From: Aurelia coerulea
Lineage: Eukaryota; Cnidaria; Scyphozoa; Semaeostomeae; Ulmaridae
NCBI GenBank assembly: GCA_039566865.1
Contig: CM076953.1
Span: 6,696,001-6,760,000 of the forward strand
Length of the DNA: 64,000 nt
Direction: 5' to 3'
A program made the translations under genes and the position numbers. Positions 23,901-35,900 of the stretch are shown here, piece after piece; the stretch's first letter is position 1, and each line of letters starts with the position of its first letter. The notes under the pieces were generated by a model. The model saw only the letters and a program-made list of their open reading frames with translations, ran no database searches and was not told the DNA's origin.

Positions 23901-26900
23901 AAGTGAAACTGATTGGGTCCGATCTCATGTGAGTGAACGCAAACATTTTGGGTTCGGCTCTCGTGTGCACGCAAGAAAAGTTTCAAATTGGATTCGCAAA
24001 AGAGGAATAATTTAATCGAGAGGATTCACGGTAAAACACCAAACTTCTTAGTAGCGATAAATACAAGAATTTCTGTTAAGTTAATAGTAAATACAACATG
24101 TTTCAACCGGAAAGGCCCAACAAGCAATAAAAGGTTTGCTCATTAGGTGAGTAAAGGCTGACTTATTATAGCGAATCCTCCAAGCAAAATGAACATGGGA
24201 TGCGTTCACATTGACCGACAGGCTTCGCATTGAATAAAGTTAATCTTATATCTTACAAACTTCATATTTTCATATTTCATATTTAATTCTTTTTCATATT
24301 TAATTCTTTTAAGGAGGGTTGCCCTTCAGCAGAAGCTGGTTTTCAAGGGGCCCTCCGATAAAAACAATAATTAAAATCTACAGAAACAAAGTAAAAAGCT
24401 ATTAATTAAATCAAACTATAAAACCTTATTTACAATATTCAAAACCTATGTACAATAATGTTTAAAATTTAAAATCATGCGAAAGAAAAAGAAGCCTGTG
24501 CCTAAATAGTCTTGAAACTCTTCAGTGAGGCTGCCTGCTTAGACTCGGCTGAGAGGCTATTCCACAGTTTTGCACCTCTGTAGGAGAAACATCTCTGGCC
24601 ATTATTTGACCTTTTCTTGGGTAACCTAAGGTCGGTTCCTGTATTACGAAGGCTGTAGGATGAACACTGCGAATTTCGTGTGAAGAGGTCATACAGGTAT
24701 TGTGAAGCCAGCTCATTTAAGGACTTGAAGACCATTGTCTGAGACTCATAAGCTACAAGTTCGTCAATGGTCTTCCATCCCAGCTCTTCGATAAGGGGTC
24801 TGCTTGGGGCATCGAAGCTGCTATGCGTTACAATCCTAGCAGCACGTTTTTGAAGTTTTTGCAACTGATTAATTTCAGTTGAACCAGCACAGCCCCAAAC
24901 AGAACAACAGTATCGAAAGTGGGGCTCAACAATACCTGTGTAGAGAGTTAGCAAAGTTTCTTGTGGGAGAAAAGACTTGGCATGTCTCAAAAAACCAACT
25001 GCCCTGGAGACCTTGCTGGAAACTGCCTTGATTTGTTCTTTCCAATCCAAGGAGCAGTCAATTTGCACGCCAAGGTATTTTGTCTTTTTGACTACTTCAA
25101 GCTCATTATCGCGAATTTTCAGTTCCAAGTCTTTATTTTGACTTTTGAGAATGTTGTGTTTCTGCTTAGTAGAAATAAGCATGGAATGAGTTTTCGCAAC
25201 ATTCAGGGAAAGCTTGTTGCCTTGTAACCAAGTGTCCAGCTTCCTAAGGTCACTGTTAATAGCCTCATTCAGCCGAGTCAAATCATGAGACTGGTAGCAT
25301 AAACTGGTGTCATCAGCATACATGGAAACGGTGGAATCTTGGACAGCTTGTGGGAGATCATTGATGTAGATGAGGAAGAGAAGAGGCCCAAGACATGAAC
25401 CTTGCGGAACGCCAACTTCTATGTCCCCAACTTTTGAATCAACCCCATTAACCCTACAAAATTGTTTCCGGCTGGAAAGGTAGGATTTAAACCACGAGAG
25501 TTCACGTTGCTGTACACCGTAAAGCTCGAGCTTTTTGCAGAGGATATTATGATCTACAGTGTCAAATGCCTTTTTGAGGTCAATGAACACTAAACCCACA
25601 AGCCTACCAAGATCCAATCCATTGTACCAGTCGTCAGTATTTTTAAGTAAGCATGTTACTGTTGAATGAAGGCGTAAAAAGCCGGATTGGCCAGATGAAA
25701 AATGACCGTTATCATTCATATACTGGTACAGCTGGTTTGTTACTAGTTTTTCAAAGAGCCTTGAGATGACAGGCAAGACTGATATTGGTCTATAGTTAGA
25801 CTTGTCAGTCCTATCTCCATCTTTGAAAATTGGAAGTATTGTTTCGCATACACTGCATTTACTTTCGCGGGAAGACCTTTCGCGAGTTCGAAAAACGCGA
25901 AATTTTTGGAATTAACTTTCGCGAAATGACCAAAATGGGAAATTTCGCGAGAATAACCTTTCGCGAATTAGATTTTTTATCACATTTTTATACTGTCTCA
26001 AATGTTCCTCAAACTCTTCAATGACTCTTCCGAATCGTCCATTATATTTCGAAAAGGTCGTTGTTAAAGAAGAGGAATATCAATATCTGATTATATGATT
26101 GTACATTTGATTGTATATCTTGGGAGATTTCGCGAGAATTAACTATCACGAATTATTCCTTTTTGGAAATATACTTTCGCAAATTTTGCCTAAAAACGCG
26201 AAAAACGCGAAAGTTTCTTCCCGAGATAGTTTCTTCGCTTAAAGTAACATATTACTCAAAAGGCCAAGATGAATCTTGCTTATTTAGTTAAATGCCTCGG
26301 AACATAATTTTTCTTTGAAAACTAACATTCAAAATGAGTGAGTTTTACGTAGGGGAGGGATTTAAATTCAAGGTGCAGCAAAATTAGGAGTGTTGTTAAC
26401 CTTTGGCTTCTTCGTCAAATGCTCGATCTCTCCTAGAAAAATTCCTCCTGTCGACATACAGTCGTGGCCAAAAATTTAAGACCATTTTCTTGTCAATAAC
26501 GTGTCTGGGCGTAAAGAGATCCAACCCCACCGCTGCCTATTACCCTTTTGGAGTTTGTTTACGTCAACTTTCCATGAAGATTTTGAATTTCGATGTTGGT
26601 TTTTGAAATTTTGCGCTACTTTGCTATGACGTCACAATGAAATCTATAGAAATTCTGCAAAAGAGTAAACTAAGCACAGCGGTAGGGCTGGATCTCGTTA
26701 CGCCAAGAAACGTCATTGACAAAAATGTGGTTTTATTTTTTTGGCCAAGACTGTACCTGTCCTTGAGCCAAAATCTAACAGGTATAATCCTTTCGCCATC
26801 GGCAGGCACCCCCCGAGAGCAGGTATAGGTACATGTTCAAAAACTCAAATTACCTTTTCGTCCTGTAAGCCCGTTTCTGTGCTTTATCAGCCTTATGGTA

Positions 26901-29900
26901 TTTGGGAGAATCTGGTTCTTGCTTGATACCTTTCGTCACACTGGGAGACTTAGCTTTTCCTTTCCCACTTTCTTCGGACGAACTACGGCCAGCTCTCTTG
27001 GCCGGTGCTTCCATATTTGGCTTAGCATCCTTGCGGTGAGTGGGAGGAGGCGAAGGAGAATGCTCCGCCTTTATTATAGGTTTCTTCTTGTCTGGAGAAG
27101 GTGATCGCGAGGAACCAGTACTGGAATGTGAACGACGTCGTACATTTCTTCGCACATCACTGCAAAGAAAATTTGATCTATGTATCAAGCGGAATCCTCC
27201 AAGTGATTAGTGATCATAGCCTTTAAAAACAAGCTATTGTCACCCATTCAGTCAGTTCAACTACTGTAGTAGGATCCATATTTGTCGATTTAGCAAAATT
27301 CGATTTTCAAACAGTCTGAAATCTCGGAGGGGTACTTCACTGTCCAATCGTACGTGGATATGCACCAGTTTTGGGTGGTTCTTGGCACGAAAATTCTGGG
27401 AATGGCTTGTACTTTTCGAAAAAATATTCTGGGACTGAGGTCCAACTCAGGTTTGGGATAAACAGCAATTTCCCTATTGTTTTGTAGCGAAAACACTTGT
27501 CGGAAACCCCATCCATATTTTGGGATCGGATCTCAAAATCCCGGGTCTGAAATAGCATTTTATTTCATTTTTAAATTATTTTAATACAAAATCCCTTTGA
27601 CTTACAAACTCAACAAAAGAATAAATACCCTAGTTACATTAATAGATTATAAACATAATATACAGTTTCCTATCTACATAGCAGATGCTCATCCAGTGAG
27701 TCGTACTTTCGTTCGATTTTAGCTCTTAAAATGACTTTTTAATTGCTTTTTGAATCTATTAACTGTAGGGAGCTCTCTGACATTGATGGGAATATCGTTC
27801 CAAGCTTTTACAGCCGAATAATGGAAGCCTTTCTTGACGTATTCAAGATTAGTGCTTGGGATTGGTAGGTCCCTGCAATTCCTTGTTCTTCGTATATGCA
27901 CATAACCTTCGGCGACAATGGTTATTTATAATAATTTATCAAACAGGACTACTTCTTTTTGGGACACTCAGTAGTTTTTGGTTTCAGGTTTGACTTTAGG
28001 CTTACTGGTGCAAATATTGGACATTTAATTATGGCAACTTACCGTCGTCTAAGTGGACTTCGTGATCGTGAACGCGAATATCGTCTTGCAGGTGAGTACC
28101 GTCGTCTTCTCGGTGAACGGTATCGAGCTGGTGAGCGAGATCTTCTTCGTGGAGAATAACTACGCGATCTCCTTCGTCTTCTTGAATTCGATCTTGAACG
28201 AGAGCGTCGACGGGATCTACTTCGAGATCTTGATTTGGAACGAGAACGGGATCTGCCACGGGAACGAGATTTTGATCGGGAGCGTGAAGGAGACCGGCTG
28301 AAAAGGAAACAAAGAGTATCAAATATTTGCAACAAGTTTTCCACAGTAGAATCCAGCATATAGAAAATGACATCTTCTTAAGCTTGATCTTAAATTTCAG
28401 ACTATGTTGAATAAAATGTTTTACGTAGGAGCGCTCTGTGATCTCTCTTTCTATTCTACAGTGTGTCTCAAATTAGATGTCACGTGAAATTGCCCACAGA
28501 CGACAGCAACTGAAGTGTTTTGCATGAGTAATTTTGCGTTATCGCAAATCTCACGTGAAATCTAATGTGAGAGAGACTTAAAGGAGCTCCGTCGCCAAAC
28601 TGTAGCAAATCTGTAAACACCGCACGTGTCCATAGTTCTCCATTGTTTTCTGCAGTTTGTTTCGTGGCTTCTTCCAAGCCATCAAAAAGTGACCCGGTAA
28701 AATCCACTGATATGATGTCCTTTGGTATGAAACATACCAATTTACTCCCAAAAGATACATTTATTAAAACCAATAAAAATAGCCTTCACAAGGAGTTTTT
28801 GCCTATGTAAATGTCCTACCATTTTCCGCATCCAAAATAGACCATACTTACTAATTCGTCAATTAAATCTTAAATACTTCAATCAATGTACCAAAGCTGG
28901 ATATCATTAGAAAGAACATGGATTGTTTTTTCAAATGGTATACATTGAATCTGTTCAAATCTGTTTTAGTACTTTTACATAATATTTTGCGGATTCAACA
29001 TACAATTTTGCGAGTCAAATACATAAATTCGACACAGTTTTATCTCAAATCATATCAAAATTAACGTGCAAACTCATTTAGCTGCATAAATGGAACATCT
29101 TTGGTAACCTCTGGAATTGATAGAAGTGAGGGGGGGGGGCTTAATAGAGAGGGGGCTCATTTGAAATTTTTGCTCAGAGGGGAGGGGCTTATTAGAGAGG
29201 GGGCTCAATAGAGCTTCTACGGTATCTATCTGTATTGACAAGACTCACCTGGCCTTTCCTTTAACTGCAAACAAGAACAGACGGAAGATTACAATGGAGA
29301 AACAAAATAAAATCTTTCATTGTCTTAAAGGAAGTCAGAAAGAATTTGAGAACGAAGCATGAATGAAGAAACAATTCTTTACGAGTTCATATTTCGTTGG
29401 CCTATTTGCATGTAGCTACTTTGAAATGCGTCTCATTGGTTACCCAGGAAAGTCTGATACAGTTAAACAGTAAGCCGTATGGTTGACTACACGAGGTTTG
29501 CTAGGCCTCCAAAGAGACCAAAACATCGAAGACATGATGCTGTAAAACTAGGAGCCATTAGATATCACAATGAAATATAATAATGTAGTTTAGACTTGTC
29601 GTCAGAAAATCGATGATCGCCAGAAAAACAGCAGGCCAAAACAAAATTGCGGAGAAAGAAAACATAGCCAATTAAATCGACATTGAAAAGGGCAAGTTAG
29701 CTAAAAACAGAATTTATCAGTATGCCATCTAACTGGGCGTTCAATTTCAAAACGCTATCAGATTTCTCCACTGGTGACATCATGCAAGATAAATACAGGT
29801 ATGACCTATTTAACTGTATGAATTCCCTTCAATACAAAATCAAAAATAGCTTACCAGGTCGAGTTTTGTCTTTGTCAGATTTTAGCTGAAAGGAAACAAA

Positions 29901-32900
29901 ACAGATGTCAAAACTACAATACAGCACAACTGTAGCACAATAGGCAATGATGGCTATTACCTGACCGTGTATTTTCGTACAGGCAAGTATTTTCATACAG
30001 GTTACAAGGCCATAACTACAAGGCTTGCTCTCGTACAGAAACGGTGTAAACAGAAGTTTTGTTCCGGATCCTAAGTTGTTATTCGGTACAGTGCAAAGGG
30101 AGCCTGAACATCAAACAATTTTTGACGATGAAATCCAATGACGACAACATTCTACGCAATGTATTTCAGCAAAACTTGACATTCCTTGAGAAAAAAGCAT
30201 GAAGGTTACGGATGAAAGGCGGACGTGGAGATCTCTCTTCAGCAACAGTATTTCGGTAAAACTTGATATTCCTTGAGAAATTAGCATGAAGGTTTACGGC
30301 TTTAAGGCGGGCAGCTCATGTTAGTGGATTGTATTTACTGTAACGAGGCTGTTAAATTATTTGCGCCGATGATCACAAAGAACTCTAAATCCAGGCCTTA
30401 TTTGTATCCTACGTTGTCCACCATCATCATATCAACAGCAAAAGACAATTATACCTCTACCTTGTCTGTTTCTGTATTGCATTGTGTACAATGTCTTCTC
30501 TCTTTTATCTTTTTTCCATGTCTAGCTCTATCTTTTTTATGCAACACTGGGAAATTTACATGACCAGTATCTCTACAATACCGTTACTACTGTAGCCTTG
30601 TTCTCAAATGTCAATTGACCTTTTAGCTATTCTGAGAAGAATCAGAATTGAACGATATTTTGCAACATTTTGTAGAATTTTCGAAAATGCACAACGGTGA
30701 CAGAAGCTCTAACGCCACTTCATTGAGCCTCGCGTATAAAAATAACGTTCGATACAGGCTCTTTTGCAGAATAGCTCAAAGGTTTATTCCAGAGCATAGT
30801 GGAGAGAAAAGGAGCGCTGTTAGCATAAAAGAGCCCCTCTTGGTGCAAAATAAAGTTTCATGGCCCACTCCAAGTTGGCCTGTGTGGAGGATATAGGTCG
30901 ATGATCATGCTAGAAATGGGATCGTCTATGGTCGAAAGAAATTAGAAAGTATGAAAAAGGAAATGTATAAAAATAAATGTAGCACCATGAAATATTGCAA
31001 AATAATTAACGTAATATGTACAATGTAGTCCATGGTCGAAAGGAATGAGAAAATACGAAAACAGAAAATACAAAAATCGAACATAATATTATGAAATATA
31101 TACAAAATAATTAAGGTAATACGTACAGTGTTTATCTTATCTCGCAGGTCACTCACAGGGTACTCTCGTTGGGCAACCTGCGAGAAAAGAAAAGTTCAAA
31201 TCATTCTCAGTTTTACTAACAATTCAATTAACTTGTACAATTTCATGTGTTATATCTCTTACTTTTTGGTTAAATCTATTCATTACTTCCTGTACGAAAA
31301 TACAAGGCCATGTAATAGCCATGTACAAGCCTTGTAGTTATGGCCTTGTAACCTTGTTATAGCCTGGAATAGCCTTGCTGTAACCTTGTAAATGGCTCGA
31401 AAAATGCTAATTAGCCTTGTAGAAGCCTTGTGGAAACCTTGTGTTAGACTGGTTGCAACTTGGAATCTTACTGATAGCCTTGTAATTTTCTTCCAAGGTT
31501 AGTACAAGGTCATAACAAGGTCATAATCCCCTCTACAACGCTAAAACTTGGCCTGTACAAGACCAAGTTTAGCCTTGTATTTTTGTACAGGTTGTTTGAA
31601 AATATTTGAAAGTTTTGGCTACAGTAAACACCTGCGAATAAGAACCTAAGTTTAGCCTTGTATTTTTGTACAGGTTGTTTGAAAATATTTGAAAGTTTTG
31701 GCTACAGTAAACACCTGCGAATAAGAACCTAAGTTTAGCCTTGTATTTTTGTACAGGTTGTTTGAAAATATTTGAAAGTTTTGGCTACAGTAAACACCTG
31801 CGAATAAGAATCTACAATTCTGGAAGTCAGCCTGGGTTCTTGTACAATGAATACGATGGATTGGTTCCTGTAGATGGAGGTCTTATTTGACAAAATCAGC
31901 CTGTAGGTTCTTAATCGACTAGGTTCTTATACGTAGATGTTTACTGTGTTGAACAAATAGTTTAGCGTACTGGTCGAGATGCAAATCGATTTCTCTTCCC
32001 AGTTCTTGAATACGATTAACTTTCAAGTAGCATTATCTTGTAGTAGCCCTCTTCACACCAGAAGATGAACGAATTTAGTCCGATGGCTGCAAGGGGAACA
32101 TCAATATCCGAGCGGACACTTTATCAGACTAAGCTAGCCTGGAGTAGTTTTTGGCGTAGACTTCGATTCTGGGTGGTGGTCAGGTATTTGAGAGGACAAT
32201 TCCGAGATACAGGGGGTCATGGAATTAAAAACAACGAGAATACACAAATCTGTTGATTTTAAGGTGTGAAAGCGGACACGACATACACGATTGATTTCGT
32301 CTGTCCAGTTGTTCGTTTATCAAGACGAATTTTTGAAGAAAATTTGTCAGAGCATCTTTTGAGGACAATCTATACTGGAGGGGAATTCATTGAAAGGGCA
32401 ACTAAAGATAGCTCTATGGAACATTTTAAGAAATCAAAACAGAGAGTTATTTGACGATTCATTTTACGAATCAGTGTCTGTTGCCGTAGCTATCTATTAA
32501 AGTAAAAAATTGCATCGGTTTTGAACTCACTCACAATGATGAATTTTTTAAAGCACAAAATCATCTAAAATGGATCTTTTGTAATTACTCTTCTGTCAAC
32601 CTACATTCATGATATTCTGAACACACTTTTTGACTGAAAAGGGAAATTCACTAATGGGGAAAGTAGGCATGACTTGGTGGGGATATTAAGGGGCTGGTGA
32701 GGAATTTCCCACCATTTTGTATGTTAAAAGATGCCCTGAAATTTGTTTGTCTTCAGGGAAAGTCCAAAATTCCGCATCGACATTCACATCAAACGAAAAA
32801 CTGTCTGACGACTCATCCGTCCAGAAAATTTGCTTGTCTTCTGGTGTGAAAAGGGCCAAAGACCCGCAGATTGCTTTAAATTTGGATGGGGGAGAGGTAT

Positions 32901-35900
32901 CTTGACCTATCATCCGAAAAGCAAACTTTACAAATGGTTTTGAATTTTGGGAGCTTGTGCTACTTGGCTTTACAGAGAAAGTCAGAGATTGCAAGAGATT
33001 ACAAAATTAATCTCTATCCCCCAATACTTAAATCCGTGATGGCGCTCCTTTATCATTTTTGATAGTTTGAAGAATTATTTATTTAACTTGGTTGACACAA
33101 ATACATCAAATAAAACTATCAAGATTGGCAACATTATGAACTATAGGTTATTTTACAAAAAGTTTCACTGTTTTGGGTCGCCGATAAAAGACCACTCCCC
33201 TCCCACCTCAGTCGCTGATGTACTTTCCTCCCAGGATTGGTAGCTCACTTTTTATGGAAAAAGGGATAGTTCTATCATCCTGCGAAATCGCAGAGAACGA
33301 GGATACAAGATTTGAAATTAGATCCAAATTTTTGCACTTCGAAGAGTTGGTATGACATGGTCGTCTTGCCTTCAAACAGGAAAATATCGCAAGGAATAGT
33401 GAGGCACAATAAAAAAATGCAAAACGGACTTTCTTTGAGAAACAAATTCCAGAATGTAGCTTTAAGTAAATTCTTAACCAGACATTCATCGTATATGCGT
33501 GAAATCTGTCCCATTATAAAACTTTTCGGGTTCATATTTCCAGGTCTCAGGCGAGGGGGGGGGGGAAGAAATGGCTGAAATTTCTCTTCGAACGCCAAAA
33601 TTAGACTTAGAGAAATTAGGTAAGACTGAGATGGGGAAGAAGAGTTTCTTAAGAATTGGCTTGATTATAACTCTAATTACGCCAAAGACCCCCTAACCAG
33701 TCATAAAACAAAAGAGCTAGCGAATAAACGAAAAGGAAACAAATGAAAAGTTTTGCGAAGAAAAATTCCCATGTTAGTATTTTATCTACCTCTTCCTTGA
33801 TCTCAACATCTTCATCACTGCTTAGTTCATATTCAACTTTGATCCCTTGCATCAACTTCATAATCATATCGTATATTGCCTTCGCAAATTTCTCGTTTCC
33901 AGCCTCCACCAGATGCAAGTGGTCGATGTAAAATAATTGCGTGTTCAACGTGCCATCTGGCAGCACCCAGTCATCCTCGGGCTTCAGAAAGTAAACGTTC
34001 CGCTGTGACGGGCTCTGGCACCACCTCTTTAACTTCTTGTTCACGCTGCGGATACTTTGTCGGCGATATCCCGGTTGCAAATCACGCGGTAGTAATCCGG
34101 TTATTATAATTTTAGCATTGGGCTTTGCAGTCTGGAATATCGAGACGATCGATGTGATTCCGTCAGCAATGTCGGATGGCGTATCACGGTCGATGTTATT
34201 CGTCCCACAGTGAATAACACATATGTGGAGGTTCATCGGTATCTCGCCATTCTCCACTCTCCACAGCACATGCTGCGTCCTGTCGCCTCCAATGCCAAAG
34301 TTCAACGCTCGGAGAGGCCCGAAGTACTTCGACCAAACATTATGGTACCGTGATAATCCATTTATAATAGAATCACCGATAAGCAATATTCCAGCTCCTC
34401 CCGTTTGTGAAATATGAACAAATTTGTCGTGCTCCGCGAACCAACCGGCCTTGGAGTTACGTCCGGCTGGGGTCGAGGCGGGTGATGACGTATATCCGGA
34501 CAATTCCTTTTTCACGGTTCTCTGTGGTGTGACCATCACTGCCCCTGTTGGATTCGTAACTGGTTCTTGGTGAAATGAACGATCCCTCGATGAACTGTTC
34601 TGTTCACGATATGTGAAGGAGGGGGTTAAAGACCCATTTGTCACTAAGGATCCTTTGCGGGCAAGCTGAAATATCTGACTGTCTGAAAATCAAATTTGGC
34701 CTAAATGGAAACCATCCGCACCTCGGGAGGGGGGTACATGACCTGTGGAAGGATGGTGGGTCGAAAACTGGCGGAAAACTGCCAATTTTTAACAATTTTT
34801 TGCATTCCTTGCGAAATTTCAGCGAAACCCCACCCATGTTTATGGAAAATCTGCCGAAAAGGACCCTTGTCTAGAGGATTCTGGGTCCCAAAACCCATCA
34901 AGATGGGTGGCACATACCTGTACCCTGAACATATTATGCACCCCTCCCCCCCCCCCCGGGATTCATACTGCAGTAGATGCACTGATAAGACAGGTTTACT
35001 TTAGTTAAAGCTCAACTCAAAATCAGCTCAACCTGGAGCTCAAGTTTGATCTCCAATGTGACTTCAGACATTCTGAAATTGTAGCGTGCCCGCAAAGGTC
35101 CCTGGGTGACAATGGCTCTTTAATGATAAATCATGGGTGGATCAACTTATCAGAGAGCCGGTAACCTAGCAGTTCAGCAAGCCAAAACAAGTGTAAATTT
35201 AGGCCAACAAGTTGCTTATCCTTGCTGACAATCGCATAATGTGAAAGATTTTTAACTGACAGTGAAAACGAAGTTTCCACATTCTCTTGGCTACATTGTC
35301 TTGATAACGGGCAGTGCTCGAAATCGCACTACACGCAACAAGAAGATTTTTTTGTCAAATAATACCCGAGAAAAGATGAATTGACAAAATTTCGAGTAGG
35401 ACAGGAGCTTCGTTCTTACAGCTCCATCATGGCCCGTAAAACATGCTTTTATTTGAAATGTTTCTGTTTTCTATTGCTCGTTTTGGCTTTATGTCGTTCG
35501 TCTAGGTTTTTTTTACTACAATGCACGTCTTCTTTGACAATTCTGATAAAAGAGGCCGATTGCCGTTTTATGGATTCTTTTCACTCATAATCATGCGCGC
35601 AGTGCATCCGGGATTCCAAATCCCCTTTCTTATTTGTGTTGGTTTCAGAATTTTGGTTTTGTTTGTGTTTGTGTTGGTACTTCGTTGCTTCTTTTGGTTT
35701 TGGAGACAGAATAAAGTCTCAAAAACAAAAAAGAGCAGATGCTCTTCTTGTTCGTTCTGGTATTTTCTCGTTCGTTTGGTTTTTGGTTTTCCATTTGGTG
35801 CTCATGTCGCTCCTTTTGGTTTTTAAAAGCAGTCTGTCCCTTATTGTTCAGACCTTAGTTACTGCTTTATTTGCCTTATTTACGCTGGAGCTAAATTCAT

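Noticed and set aside
27186..27215. Possible fourth snoRNA remnant (GAATCCTCCAAG)
   Set aside because: Only 12 bases match; no H or ACA box or second hairpin nearby.
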